Source: Bombyx mori
Lineage: Eukaryota; Arthropoda; Insecta; Lepidoptera; Bombycidae
Direction of reading: 5' to 3'
Assembly (NCBI RefSeq): GCF_030269925.1
Contig: NC_085133.1
Location: forward strand, 6,778,001 to 6,842,000
DNA length: 64,000 nucleotides
Under the pieces are notes generated by a model that worked only from the letters and a program-made list of their open reading frames with translations, was not told where the DNA came from and ran no database searches. Below are positions 43,870-55,754 of this stretch, in pieces. The position numbers were made by a program, and so were the translations under genes. The stretch's first letter is position 1, and every line of letters begins with the position of its first letter.

Positions 43870-44010
43870 GTATTGGCCGCTGGTGGGGGAAGGGTGGGGC
43901 CTCGGTTGACTCGTCCCTCTCCTAGCGAGTATTTTGATTTAGTTTCCGAGTCTTACGCAGATGTGGCAATTTTTTTCAGTCGCGTGTGTACGGCGCGCGC
44001 GGCTAGTGCA
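43870..44010 (+). promoter_or_regulatory. candidate TATA-less host promoter
   Basis: A GC- and CpG-rich region in repeat-free DNA. TTTTCAGTCG at 43974-43983 fits the insect initiator (TCAGT, A at 43978). AGTGC about 28 bases downstream is a partial match to a downstream promoter element. No TATA at -30. The exon candidate follows. Strand and start are inference. Confidence 0.4.
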
Positions 44011-44298
44011 TTTTGTGTGTTTCCTATTGTTTTATGTTCTTTTTTCGAAATTTTCCCGCGCGCTCCTGTCAACTTTCCGCGGAGTTCGTCTGATACATTT
44101 TCTTTCAGGCCATTGTAAATAGGAAAGGACAAAAGACGTTTGTTTATGTTTGAAAACTGTGCTTGTTTCGACTTTTATTGTGTTCGTATCCCAACAGGAG
44201 TGTGTGTGGAGTGACAATAAGGATTTATTGTGAAAAACTGTGACATTGTGTTCATAAATTTTGCCGCGTGCTCATGAATTTGGATAAATTAATTTAAG
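43978..44298 (+). other. candidate first, non-coding exon with splice donor
   Basis: From the initiator A to AAG|GTGAGT at 44298/44299, a near-consensus 5' splice site. No long frame runs to the donor. An 8-codon upstream ORF (ATG 44274, TAA 44295-44297) ends one base before the donor. If real, this is a 5' UTR exon and the downstream 20 kb would be intron. Confidence 0.4.
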
Positions 44299-45150
44299 GT
44301 GAGTTTCTGTTCTATTTTTGTTTAGAAACGCAAAAGTTGTAGTAACTAAACCTACTACAATTCGGATAATACTTAATATATATGACAAATTACCAACTAA
44401 AGTTTTAATGTTAATTTGAAAAATTAGAGCAAATTCGCACCCCAAAATCGAAATTTCAATGTATCGATGCAATGAGTAAGTAATAAGTTAATAACAAAAT
44501 CTGCTAAGATGAAATGAAAATATTATTTTAATCTGTATCTCTTAAAAACAAAAAAAAGAGAGTTAAGATTCGTCTTCTTGTGTAATTACATTTATCATAT
44601 TGATTTGTTAACTGATTCTTAAAAAACTTATTTTCAAATACATTTTGTTGCTATAGGAAATATTTTTATTTATTTATTTCGTCGACTCAGTCTCTTGTAT
44701 CTTAATAATGTTATTGTTAATTTGCATTTAAATTTCATCTCTAATCACGTAATGGTCAGAATCATCAGATCGAAGGAAATGTTATAATTAATTAAGGTCT
44801 TGCTGGTATTTCCAATGAATTCGCGAGGAAACATTATTCAGGCACGATTTCACGGAATTTTCTCGAGTTTATTTAATACTTTTAAATTTTCCGACGTATC
44901 GGATACGTTACGGTCACGGTTACGTTACGGTTTTCGTGATCACGGACGCCTAATTAGGAAACAGCTTAACTTCCATGCTTGCTTGTACGATTGTGATTAA
45001 TACGATTTTAATCATGTATTCGTCCATTGCGATCGGCTAGTGGGCTTTTTAAAAGCACACTCTATTCGGAGCTTATATTTGTAGGACGACTAGTTTAAAG
45101 TAGTAATTAGATATTGCTATGGGCCAGGGATTATTGTGGATGCGTGTGCG
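44299..45150. other. repeat-free stretch
   Basis: AT-rich; first part of the putative intron. No element recognised. Confidence 0.35.
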
Positions 45151-45154
45151 TGCA

Positions 45155-45312
45155 ACCGCCCTCCCATTTCTGCCGTGAAACAATCATTCGAAGGACAGGT
45201 CATGCTTTATACAATTCAATTGAGACTTCGATCGAAATTTTCAAAATGGGCGACGACATTACCAACGGGTCGGTCGTGGGCCCGTTGACCGATCTAAACA
45301 ATAAATCCGATG
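45155..45312 (+). repeat. decayed Bm1 SINE
   Basis: CATTTCTGCCGTGAAACAAT, then TTCGAAGGACAGGTCATGC, CCGTTGACCGATCTAAACAA. The 67-codon frame through it is SINE-derived. Confidence 0.6.
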
Positions 45313-45639
45313 CTTAAAATTTTACTAAACTTGGACGAAAGGAAGCTCTTAACTTCATACAGATTCTGCTTAAGGGCGAAGCTGCAACAATGGTAAAGTC
45401 AATTTAAAACCGTCGGAGCCAAACAGAACCGAAATAAAAGAATACCTAATTCAATTGTGTTAGCTGGTCAACGCACTGATTTTCTTCCAGAGAAATGATG
45501 TTGGGATGTATTAAGATTATTTCAGTGTCGGCTACAATTTTGAGATGTATGCATATAGACGACGATTAGCGCACTTCAGTGTCGGACTTCATAGATAACA
45601 AGAATTCCACTTTGAGAAATGCGCTTCCAGGGATCTTTG

Positions 45640-45812
45640 TTGCCACGTACCATCCGGCTTTGGAATGAGCTCCCCTCCACGGTGTTTCCCGAGCGTTATA
45701 ACATGTTCTTCTTCAAACGAGGCTTGTGGAGAGTACTTAACGGTAGACAGCGCCTTAGCTCTGTCATTACTGAAGTCTATGGGCGACGGTAATCATTCAT
45801 CATCAAGTGGCA
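45640..45812 (+). mobile_element. LINE family C with RT end
   Basis: GGCTTTGGAATGAGCTCCCC (WNELP segment) and TTCTTCAAACGAGGCTTGTG, then a degraded family C tail ending near CATCAAGTGG. The terminal GCCTACAAGGGCAATAAA is lost where LINE A begins. Confidence 0.8.
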
Positions 45813-45814
45813 AA

Positions 45815-46130
45815 AAGACGCCTTCAGCTCTAACGATAGGAACAGGGTTAGGAATCCCGGTAACCATACCTACTCGTCGGACTCTGCAAACAGTTCGACA
45901 TGCAACCTTAACATCAGCCCGCTGAGTTCCTCGCCGGATCTTCTCAGCGGGTCGCGAATCCGATCCGGTAATAGATTCATTCGCGAAGCAGCTACTCATG
46001 AGTTATTAGATCTCTTTTGGAGACGCTCGGGTAGCTGTTAGCAAATCTCACTCCTCCCGGCAGAGCATTTACTCGCCCACCTGTCCTGCCGAAACTGGAA
46101 AGGCCTCAGAGCCACCAGTAATCCTTCCTT
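45815..46130 (+). mobile_element. LINE family A 3' UTR
   Basis: TTCAGCTCTAACGATAGGAA through the core to AAAGGCCTCAGAGCCACCAG and TAATCCTTCC with an A-rich tail. No RT part. Confidence 0.85.
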
Positions 46131-46134
46131 CACA

Positions 46135-46695
46135 AAAAAAGGGGAAAAAAATCCGCCATTTTTTATTTGTTTTACTTTGCGCGCGTTGCATTAGAAATAC
46201 AATAGATTTTCTCGGTAGTTTTATTAATTTAATCGTTTCGCGATAATCAGATAAAACCACATGTTTTTTGTTATCAGCAACCATTCCTTCCATTACGATC
46301 ACTGGTCTGACCGACTGAATAGGTGGGTAGTACATTAAAAAGTCGTATGTATTGAAAATATACGCCATCTGTTATAAACAGTATAATACTGATTATGGGT
46401 ACTATTATAATTAGTTTATTGGAAATCGAGCTTTGTTAATGTTGAATTAGTTCTTATTTTTGTTGCGTTATATGTATTGCGCTGTTTTCATCAAATTCAA
46501 ATTCAAGAAACATGAATGAATGAATGAATGAAATTTTTATCGTGTTGATGCTGCTCAGTGATATTAGAGTGAAGTTATAAAGTTATTTTATTGTCACATC
46601 GGACTATGATCCGTGTGCAGAGTTTCAGGTTAATCAGACGCGTCTCGAAGTCTTTGAAAATGGAGTTCAAAGATCTAATCACATACGGACATAGG
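46135..46695. other. unique sequence; (GAAT)n
   Basis: A short GAATGAATGAATGAATG array at about 46513-46531. Nothing else. Confidence 0.4.
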
Positions 46696-46698
46696 GAG

Positions 46699-46938
46699 AT
46701 TTTTTTTATTGCTTAGACAATAATGCTTAAATTGCTGAGCTCACAGCCCACCTGGTGTTAAGTGAATACTGGAGCCCATAGACGTTTACAACGTAAATGC
46801 GCCACCCATTTTGAGATATAAGTTCTAAAGTCTCAAGTATAGTTACAACGGCAGCCCCGTCCTTCAAACCGAAACGCATTACTGCTTCACGGCAGAAATA
46901 GGCGGGGCGATAGTACCTACCCGTGCGGACTCACAAGA
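46699..46938 (-). repeat. Bm1 SINE with altered 3' end
   Basis: After the T-run the usual ATGGGTGGACGAG is replaced by AATAATGCTTAAATTGCTGA. The body is normal to ACTCACAAGAAG. Confidence 0.88.
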
Positions 46939-46989
46939 AGTGTATAAGCGTGCTTATATGTAATATTGAATAATATGTAGAGATTATAT

Positions 46990-47185
46990 TGAATCCATTG
47001 AGTTTCTTGCCGGATCTTCTCAGTGGGTCATGTTTCCGATTCGGCTCTTCCGATTCAGCGAAGCACTGCTCTTGCTAAAGCTAGTGTAAGCCATGTTCTC
47101 AGATTAAGGCCCGGTGAGCTCACCTACTCGCCAGGTTACGCTGGACTGACTCACTAAGTTAACATCTGAGCTAGGAATAAAAAAG
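46990..47185 (+). mobile_element. LINE family B 3' end
   Basis: ATTGAGTTTCTTGCCGGATC, UTR core, GGTGAGCTCACCTACTCGCC, then a diverged terminus and AATAAAAAAG. Confidence 0.78.
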
Positions 47186-47367
47186 CAATATTCTTTAACC
47201 ACCGTTTTATCTATCTATAGCTTTCACACAACTTTAAACCTAAATAGTTAGATACTCTTGAATACCTCTTTTTAGTATTTGCGTGACGGTCCGAACGAAC
47301 TAACACCCAGAAACTGGCTAGAAACGTCAAAGTCGATGATTAAAGACCGATCACACTAACATAATCA

Positions 47368-47695
47368 TTTGTTTTGCTTACATGGGTGGACGAGCTCACA
47401 GCCCACCTGGTGTTAAGTGGTCATTGGAGCTCATAGGCATCTACAGCGTAAATGCGACACCCACCTTGAGATATAAGCTCTAAGATCTCAGTATTTACTC
47501 AGTAATTACGCAAATTATAGTTTTGCGGATTTGATTTTTATTACACGATGTTATTCCTTCCTGGAAGTCAATCGTGAACGTTTGTTAAGTACGTATTTCA
47601 TCAGAAAAATTGGTACCCGCCTGCGGGATTCGAACACCGTTGCATCGCTAGATACGAATGCACCGGACGTCTTATCGTTTAGGCCACGGCAACTT
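47368..47695 (-). repeat. Bm1 SINE with internal deletion and full head
   Basis: Antisense 3' block to GATCTCAGTAT, then directly CAGTAATTACGCAAATTATA (about 150 bases lost). Head ends TTTAGGCCACGGCAACTT. Confidence 0.92.
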
Positions 47696-48009
47696 AAATA
47701 TCTGTTATGATACGTATCACATACGGACCGGGCACCGTATTTCTCGCCTGTATCGTAGAAATAGTCTTACTAGTCTTTAAAACTCTTGGATGAACCTTGT
47801 GACAAGCTATTCGTTTAATTACTCGCACGAGTTGATTAGTGAAGCGTGATACTAGTATTAGGACTAGAGCGTGTTCAACTTCTGAAGGGTTGGTATTTGA
47901 AAGTTGGGAATGCCTTATTCAAATGCAGCTATGACTTTAAGCACGGCTCTGAGCTTTGATGGATGACGCTGTGATGTCTCCAGCTCCGATAATCACTTTT
48001 TAGCAGACG

Positions 48010-48210
48010 GGCCTTTTTTCCCTACCTATGCTGATAGCCTTGAGAGGCTATTTCAGCTTCACCCTAACGTTTGTAGGTGAGCTCACGGGGCTCAAACCGG
48101 ATAGTTGCTAACACTGACCCTAGCAAGAGCAGTGCTTCGCAGAATCTACCACCGGATCGGAAACGCGACCCACTGAGAAGATCCGGCGAGAAATTCAGTG
48201 GGCTGCAAAC
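48010..48210 (-). mobile_element. LINE family B 3' end
   Basis: CCTATGCTGATAGCCTTGAG to GAGAAATTCAGTGGGCTG. Well preserved. No RT tail. Confidence 0.87.
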
Positions 48211-48214
48211 GGGC

Positions 48215-49205
48215 CGGGATTTCGTTCACCTATTAAGTCTAAGAACCGATGTAATTAATGTATTTTTATAAACGTTATGTTTTGGTTTTATCGTAATGAA
48301 AATACCGGTCAACATGTGAATCGTCTTGATTGGAAAATCTACGTAGGATTTGTGGATTAATGTTAGAAAGTTAGATAAGGATTCTATTAGTATGGGTTGG
48401 CAAGATAGCAGTAACAAGTTCGGATTGATTCAAAAATAAAATGACTTATGAAATAATTTATAAAAGCATTCGAGTTGAAACATCGTAATATAAGATCTAG
48501 CGATGTAATATGAGATTGTTATCGAGATATTCTCACCTGTGACCCCGTCCAAGATGATCTGATTAACTTCATAGAATTCCTCAATTTCAGTTCACCGGAA
48601 TATATTTGATGATTCGAATTAAAGAAATCAGTTCTTAACTAGATTTTATGTTTCAATCTTAATTTCTGTGGTGACTTACCGAACTAGTGATGTTAACAAA
48701 TACTAAATGTTCAGTACGACGATTTTTTAAATGCAATAAGCAAGGCATTATTAACTTTACCCTAATTAGTTAATCATTGCATTCCAAATTTATAGACTCG
48801 TTTAGATTTGTTTGATTTAAAAAAAAAATTATGAGTTGTCATACCGAACATTTACTATTTTGGTGTTGTCAATATTCTCCCGCTGACCACAGCTTTGATA
48901 ATCAGTAATCATCTAGGACTTCAGCGATGCCAGAACTTACCAATCTTTTTGATTATAAGGTCGTTTATTTATATAGTAGGTACATATTTATGAATTGCAT
49001 TTCATGCACATTAATGTACATTAGCGGACTTAATGCCTAATGTCTAAAGCATACTTTGACGGTCAAACAACGGTGATGCAGAAAAGAAGGTAGTAAGTGC
49101 ATTGATTGTTAAATTATAGAAAAACTAAATGCTATTTAAACAATATACTGTGTTTTTAAACGAGCATATAATTAAATTTAAATAAATACATAGAATATTA
49201 TAATA
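48215..49205. other. unique AT-rich sequence
   Basis: Nothing supported. Confidence 0.35.
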
Positions 49206-49211
49206 TATCTA

Positions 49212-49455
49212 GGATTGATAAGAACGGAACGTATAAAAAGAGTGTGGAACGGAGCGTTAAGATGTGAGTGAGAGAAAACGGAAAGAAAGGGAGGAGAGAA
49301 TGACAGATGGAATGACAGAGAAAAGGAAGATGGCGAAGATGGTTGAAAAATGAGCAAGACATAATAAAAGTGTTCATTTTTAATTATTATTATAACAGAA
49401 GATTTTGGAACGGCGTAAATTTTTTTTATGCACTGCGATCCCTATTCTACATATA
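49212..49455 (+). repeat. dispersed repeat R2, copy 2
   Basis: Reverse-complement relative of 12688-12920 (GATGTGAGTGAGAGAAAACG, GATGGCGAAGATGG, ACAGAAGATTTTGGAACGG, GCGATCCCTATTC). Ends just before a Helitron. Confidence 0.78.
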
Positions 49456-49518
49456 ATATATACAAATTAAACATTATAATTTTTCTCTTGCGTTATTGTT
49501 CCGAGTGGATTTCATACA

Positions 49519-49934
49519 TCTATATATTAATACGTGAAGCAAAAACTTTGTATCCCTTTTTACGTAAATTGCGCGGACGGAGGAGTATGAAATGTTTCCA
49601 CACTTATAGAGAATATAGAAAAGGAGTGCACAATGCTAATATATTTTTTAAATAATGCATAAAAGATACATTAAATCAATAAAGAAAACATTACACACAC
49701 TACATACCATGTATTTGACGCACACACGCATGCATAGGTACTATTTATTTTGTTCTTGACGTCTTTTGTCAAATTGAGAATAGATTAAATATTGTTTGTC
49801 TTTGTTAATATTTTTTTATAGTGTAGCCTTGGCGAAATTTGTGATTATAGAAGTATAAAATACAATCATAATAGTGTACAAACTTACAATTCCAATTAAT
49901 TATAGTCGAATTTCGACTACTGCGGGACCTCTAG
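49519..49934 (+). mobile_element. non-autonomous Helitron
   Basis: 5' end TCTATATATTAATACGTGAA and 3' end CTAG, with host A before and T after. An 8-bp stem (TAGTCGAA at 49903-49910, TTCGACTA at 49912-49919) lies 11 bases before CTAG, the diagnostic Helitron 3' hairpin. 416 bp, no coding capacity. The 5' text is one I recognise as common in moths. Confidence 0.88.
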
Positions 49935-49939
49935 TATTT

Positions 49940-50215
49940 AAACTAAAAGGTAAGCGATCATACGCGACGAAAAAACTGCAACAGCAATACGATCTTATTC
50001 AAACAGCACACAAGCCAAAGTCGTCTTACCCGTAAAGTCTACAAAGCTTGAAATGCAACGGAAAAATTATTGACAATTCAACGTATTCGTTTAACTAAGA
50101 TTTTCCTTATTCTTGACGTTTCTGAGAACAATTAACAAAACAAATTTACAACATTTTAGTCTCTTAAAAATATTTATTATTTATTGCCGTAGCGAAAAAT
50201 ATCACCCGTCGCTCG
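49940..50215. other. unique sequence
   Basis: Nothing recognised. Confidence 0.3.
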
Positions 50216-50389
50216 TTTTTAAGTGATTACCGAATTTGGGATCCAAAATCCATATCTCGTTTGTATAGTTATCGTATTATTCATTTATATAGAGCACGAT
50301 TGCCTAAAACCTGCAAGTGGTACCACGCTCGATACATTTGTGACGGTAGCTATCACAGTGCACAAGATATTTGACAGATGCCTGAATCT

Positions 50390-50640
50390 GGCTTACGACA
50401 TTTTCAAGATAAGCTTGCATATATACAAGTTCGGAACAACTACATTCGGACCGTCGGTCTACCGAGCAATATCACCCGCTCGGTGGAAGATCTTCCCTTT
50501 TTCATATATCTCCACACATTTCCAAGGATACTGCTAATTTCTTTTCTAAGCCATGTCATTCCTTCATCATTGAAGTCGTCCACAACACTCGCCGGAGGCT
50601 TTAGCATTCGTAACTGCATCAGGATCCGGATTCCGGCATA
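50390..50640 (+). repeat. dispersed repeat R3, copy 1
   Basis: GCTTACGACATTTTCAAGAT and the following ~110 bases resemble 57045-57061 plus 57588-57695. Overlapping plus frames (104 and 87 codons) have no recognised domain. Confidence 0.6.
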
Positions 50641-50656
50641 ATCGCTTCATCGTTTT

Positions 50657-51100
50657 GAAGTCGTCGTGGCCTAAAGGATAAGACGTTCGGTGCATTCATG
50701 TTGAGCGATGCACCGGTGTTCGAATTCCGCAGGCGGATACCAATTCTTCTAATGAAATATGTACTTAACAAATGTTCACGATTGACTTCCACGGTGAAGG
50801 AATAACATCGTGTAATAAAATCAAACCCGCAAAATTATAATTTGCGTAATTACTGGTGGTCGGTCTCTTGTGAGTCCGTGCGGGTAGGTACCACCGCCCT
50901 GCCTATTTCTGCCGTGATGCAGTAATGCGTTTCGGTTTGAAGGGTGGGGCAGCCGTTGTAACTATACTTGAGACCTTAGAACTTATATCTCAAGGTGGGT
51001 GGCGCATTTACGTTGTAGGTGTCTATGGGCTCCAGTAACCACTGAACACCAGGTGGGCTGTGAGCTCGTCCACCCATCTAAGCAATAAAAAATAAAAAAA
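50657..51100 (+). repeat. Bm1 SINE, reference full-length copy
   Basis: The most complete sense copy. Pol III head: GTGGCCTAAAGGATAAGACG (box A: TGGCCTAAAGG) and GGTGTTCGAATTCCGC (box B). The body has ATTGACTTCCACGGTGAAGG, GTAATTACTGGTGGTCGG and TTCTGCCGTGATGCAGTAAT. The 3' block ends GTGAGCTCGTCCACCCATCT and AAGCAATAAAAAATAAAAAA. It encodes no protein; LINE proteins acting in trans would mobilise it. Confidence 0.96.
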
Positions 51101-51317
51101 ATGTTACAAGTATACCTAGTCTTACCCATTGCAACACGGCTTCAAAAGCTCCCGGGTACTTAATAATAAAAAGAATAACACAATCATACGATATTTCATC
51201 AAAACAATAAATATAATTTGAACATCATCTGCTACGTGATGTAGGTGTTATAAAAGTTAACGTTGTCGGTGATAAATTACTAAGATTAACATAGTAATTT
51301 TTATTGTAATGTCTTTT

Positions 51318-51440
51318 TGTTTTTCGATTGGGTAGACGAGCTCGCGGACCGCTCTATGTTAAGCGTTTAGTAGTCACGCTAGACAAACACCACTACCCAC
51401 TTTGAGACGTTAGATATTATTTGTTTATTACAACGGCTTT
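51318..51440 (-). repeat. decayed Bm1 SINE
   Basis: TTGGGTAGACGAGCTCGCGG, CCACTACCCACTTTGAGACG, TACAACGGCTTTAA. Old. Confidence 0.6.
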
Positions 51441-51444
51441 AATG

Positions 51445-52530
51445 TTATGACTGTTTTTATTGCTATATATTAGTGGGAAATGTTACGGCCCGTGTAGCGT
51501 TATGTGCCGGGGTCCATAAATATCACAGCGCGATTGACTCCACCCAGTTTGAGACGATACATATTTCAATAGAACCGGAACGAATGACTGAATGAACGAA
51601 TCGCAGTAAATATGGGCAGAATTGTTCCTTCCTTCATTGTACCGTCCTTCCGTACGGGCTCGCAGTGCGTAGTGTGAATGCTTTTTAAGAGAAACCGAAG
51701 ATAGTAGCAACGTAAAATAGATGAAATAGAATTTAAAAAAAAATATATTTTTTTAAGTGAAGAATTCCTATTCCTCAGTAATATGTAATCAGAAAGCATA
51801 AACTGCTGGTATCATTGTCGGATGCGGAAGACCTATAAAGTATTTTGCCACATAATGTATTCATTGACCACATCTAAATGAGATGCTTCGATTATTGGTA
51901 TGAACGAAAAATCGGTCTAGAACGGTTGTATACTATTTAACATAGTGAATAGTGATGGGTAAGGTCGCGAGGAACCGTTCATTCGGTCACTCATTCTCGG
52001 TCAGTTCGGATTTCGACCGGAACCCGCCCTTATCAGGCGACCGGACGTGACGTCACAGCGAACAATCAAACCGAACGTGATTGTTTTGTAAATCGAAAAC
52101 AAAAAATACGTTTTTTCTCTTTTTAAAACAATGAGATGTTGGTAATGTTATAAGTGTATTGTGTTTCAATTTATTATGTTAATTGTAGGTGTTGGAAGAA
52201 TTCAATCGAGTTTTTTTTTCGGCTTCTCGCCATATCTACATATAATACAGATTTGTCAGGTTATGCCAGTATCAGAGAAAAGAATAAAGTTGAGATTTAA
52301 CTCAGACCATGTACATATTTCAAAATGGGTCTTAAAATAAGATCTTATAAGGTCCATTTGCCTATAGACTACAAAAAAAGTGTCATAATTATTATTGTTT
52401 TGAAAGTACCCTTTAGGGCGGCCTTTCCCAATGTGAGTGATAACGCCCCCTTGTGGACGCTGCATGCCTAAAGGGGGACGGTAAGAGACCCAGAAGAAAA
52501 AAAATGGGGGCGTTGTTTAGAGAGAGCTCC
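51445..52530. other. mostly unique; possible hAT ends
   Basis: TAGTGATGGGTAAGGTCGCG at 51951 and GGGCGGCCTTTCCCAATGTG at 52418 resemble ends of hAT-type transposons, but no partner inverted repeat was found. Low support. Confidence 0.3.
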
Positions 52531-52534
52531 TGTT

Positions 52535-52700
52535 CTAGGGGCTAGCTTGAACCTATGACTGGCTGGCGAGTCCACTGGGCTCAGCCTGAATGAATATGTT
52601 AACATCTGCCTTGGAAAGAGCATTGTTTCGCTGAATCTAACACCCACGAGAAATTTAGGGGTTAGCTCTTTCATCAAGTTCACGCCGCTAAACACCTTCG
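52535..52700 (-). mobile_element. decayed LINE family B 3' end
   Basis: CTGGCGAGTCCACTGGGCTC, ATCTGCCTTGGAAAGAGCAT, TTTCGCTGAATCTAACACCC. Old copy. Confidence 0.6.
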
Positions 52701-52704
52701 ATTG

Positions 52705-53060
52705 CTTTTATAACACCATCCTCGAACTTATAAGAATTTGTTTTCATTTTCTTATTAGTTCAAATTTTGAATAGGTACTGAATTGGATTCTCATATTCTA
52801 TCTAATAGGGCGGTGAAATGTAATTTGAAATGAATTTGAAATTACGGCGATAGCCGTTACATTACATTAGTATAATACAATAATACAAACATAATATTCA
52901 TAGTAAAAAATCCGATATTTAATTTGCTTTTTATGTGTATGATCTTTTAGATGATTGTACGCCTGATGTACACATTTTTAAGAATTCATGATTAATGGAA
53001 ATCTGTAAATGAATTAATTTGTGAATGGGATTATTAAATAAGAAAAAAATTCACTGATAA
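52705..53060. other. unique AT-rich sequence
   Basis: Nothing supported. Confidence 0.35.
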
Positions 53061-53061
53061 T

Positions 53062-53312
53062 ACTGGTAGTAGGACCTCTTGTGAGTCCGCACGGGTAGGT
53101 ACCTCCTCCACCCTGCCTCTTTCTGCTGTGAAGCAGTAATACGTTTCGGTTTGAAGGTTGGTGCAGCGGTTGTAACTATACTGAGACCTTAGAACTCATA
53201 CCGCAGGGTGCGGCGGCATTTACGTTGTAGATGTCTATGGGCTCCAGTAACTACTTAACACCAGGTGGGATGTGAGCTCGTCCATCTAAGCAATAATAAT
53301 AATAATATTGTA
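53062..53312 (+). repeat. Bm1 SINE, 5'-truncated
   Basis: ACTGGTAGTAGGACCTCTTG to CATCTAAGCAATAATAATAA. Slight divergence. Confidence 0.92.
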
Positions 53313-53859
53313 AACTAAATATGAATGTTTTGAATAATGAGGTATTTTTTGCATTTAGATGTGACTCCGTCAGGTACATCGTAACCAATTTAATACATTA
53401 CGTTTTGTCTGCTACGTGTTGTTAGGTCTTAGATTTTAGATCTTAGTGTCTGGGAAAAGAAAAACGTCATCTCGACCAATAAATTTAAATTTCCAAATGA
53501 TCATAGATGAGAGGAGCTAACAACTAATCTACTACAATGCATCGTAATTATTTAGAAGCGGCACATGAAAGTGGATCTTTTATTCCTAACATTAAAATTC
53601 CTTGTATTTTTTTAGGTTCGCATCTATACCTTGACGTGTGTCGGTTCATCTAGGATTTATCCTGTTAGGATTCTAACATGAACTATGATGTCATCGTGTA
53701 CCTTTTTAATTGGTCCCAGTTCGAAAGAACAGCCGTGTAGAATTCAATCGATACTTCTAATTCATGTTTTAAGGTGGGTGATGAGAAACACATATCTGTC
53801 TGTGGGCTTTGGGAGCTCATCCACAGTCAATCAAAAGACCAGGTCCCCTTTCTGCAAAT

Positions 53860-53945
53860 ACAATTTGCTAACACTGGTTCTAGCGAAAGCTCACAGAACC
53901 TACCATCGGATCGGAATCGGACAGCCTTACGTTGCCCAGTCGCCT
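53860..53945 (-). mobile_element. decayed LINE family B fragment
   Basis: TTTGCTAACACTGGTTCTAG and AACCTACCATCGGATCGGAA match the UTR core. Confidence 0.6.
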
Positions 53946-53949
53946 GGGC

Positions 53950-54405
53950 ATATATTAGTAATATACATTCTTAGCTTCAGTAACAGTTAACTTTCACGCG
54001 ATCGAGAAGTTAAAAACTCGCACTAAGTACACTGTTCGCTTACTCAATACAAACGTACTCGCCGAGCGCCTTGCGCGTGCAGTAGCTACGACTCTGTATG
54101 AAATACTCTCACGAAATTAACTGGAAACACACACTATTACGATCAATTGTAATTCTATATGCTTTACCAATAAAAAACACATTTCCTAATTTACTAAAGT
54201 CGTGTCGTATACGTATACGAACAATGGCATTGAGTCATATGTGATGTGATTCATACAAATATTTTATGTTGGTTTGATGTTATGTAAGGTTTTTTGTTTT
54301 AGGGAACTTATTGTCAGTTTACGCTTGACCAGTGGTGTCCGTGTCGATGTCAACGCTGGTGAAGCGAATGGAAAGTCGGATTAACGTTTCTAATTTTTAT
54401 ATTTA
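53950..54405. other. unique sequence
   Basis: No feature supported. Confidence 0.3.
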
Positions 54406-54408
54406 ACT

Positions 54409-54605
54409 AGCTGACCCGGCAGACTTCGTAGTGCCTCAATCGATAAATAAAAGACCTGAACTTTTGTATAAAATGAACTTAAAACAAAAAAAAGGAATTT
54501 TCATATTTATCTACCTTTGTAAACCTTCTCTGGACTTCTACAAATAATTCAAGACCAAAATTAGCCAAATCGGTCCAGCCGTTCTCGAGTTTTTCGTTAT
54601 CGATT
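54409..54605. repeat. widespread insect repeat fragment (class uncertain)
   Basis: ACTAGCTGACCCGGCAGACT at 54409 and AAATCGGTCCAGCCGTTCTC near 54570 are phrases I know from many insect intergenic repeats. Its type is unsettled for me. It ends where a Bm1 piece starts. Confidence 0.5.
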
Positions 54606-54607
54606 TT

Positions 54608-54797
54608 TGTGCTCTATAGACATCCACAACGTAAATGCGCCACCCACCTTGAGATACAAGTTCTAAGGTCTCAAGTATAGTTACAACGGCTGCCCCACCC
54701 TTCAAACCGAAACGCATTACTGCTTCACGGAAGAAATAGGCAGGGTGGTGGTACCCACCCGCGCGGACTCACAAGAGGTCCTACCACCAGTAAAATA
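54608..54797 (-). repeat. Bm1 SINE, truncated at both ends
   Basis: Starts inside the SINE at CTATAGACATCCACAACGTA and ends at CCTACCACCAGTAAAATATA. Loss of the 3' terminus is not expected from simple retrotransposition, so a later rearrangement is likely. Confidence 0.9.
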
Positions 54798-54799
54798 TA

Positions 54800-55750
54800 T
54801 ATATAGATATAAATAAATTAGATTAAATTAATTATGTATATTAAAGACTAGCACAAATGCTTAAAGGTTTTATTTTCATCTACACTAGACGTATTAAATT
54901 AGAAACAAATATTTAGTCATGTCTGATATAGAATTTCCACCCATAATTGCAAACATAATTTTACTCCTTTACGCTATAATCCCTTTTACCATAATATTCA
55001 AATAGCAACTAATAGCAACACCCTGTACGGTCGTGGTGACGAAACCCGTAAAGCGTTTGAAACATCGGTAATAATAAAATTATAAAAAGACGCGAAATTA
55101 AGTCATTAATATTATTATATGCGCATTAACATTCAAAGATGAAAATTACATAAATTATGTAGACAAATACATGTTTTCCTTTGGAATTAGTATCTATGAT
55201 TGGTCACGGAGTTATTGATTGAAGCTTTGTTGAGATCATCCTCTTCCCACCACTACCGACTAAAAGCTGTGTGTACATTTATTTTGTCTTCCTATGAAGA
55301 GAGATTAGGGATAGGTTACATAACACTACTATTTACGTAGGTAGCTTATTAAAAAAATATCTCTAAAGAAAACTAAATATCGTTTTAATTATTCCACCAA
55401 TTATACCTATTTTTTATAAGGAACCCTCAAGCTCATAATGCTATAAATAATACCAAATCAATTCAAAAACAGAACAGAACATCGAAAAAACTTTACAACC
55501 ATGATTGAACAAAATACACTACAATTAATAATTCTTAATAAAGACATTGTTGGTTGTAAAATAGCCAATGTTTATTCTTATATAGCATGAGGCTGTAAAC
55601 TTTTGTGTGTAAAATAACATTTTTTTTTCTTCTGTTAGGTAAAATTTATTATCTTTCAATTATGGTCCGGTCAAGGCCGAAGACTGAAGGAAATGAATCC
55701 AATCCGTTGATAAAGTGCGAAAGGTGATGAGTATAAATTGTGTTTTTTTT
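54800..55750. other. unique AT-rich sequence
   Basis: Nothing supported. Confidence 0.35.
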
Positions 55751-55754
55751 TGTA

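Noticed and set aside
46699..46938. CRISPR-like or phage-like repetition from multiple similar units across the window
   Set aside because: Units are dispersed SINEs of ~250-440 bp in both orientations, not short regularly spaced repeats.
50657..50735. tRNA-like sequence with good Pol III boxes
   Set aside because: It is the head of a full-length Bm1 and continues directly into the SINE body.
51951..52470. hAT transposon bounded by TAGTGATGGG and CCCAATGTG motifs
   Set aside because: The two motifs are not inverted copies of each other and no 8-bp target duplication was seen; left only as a low-confidence note.
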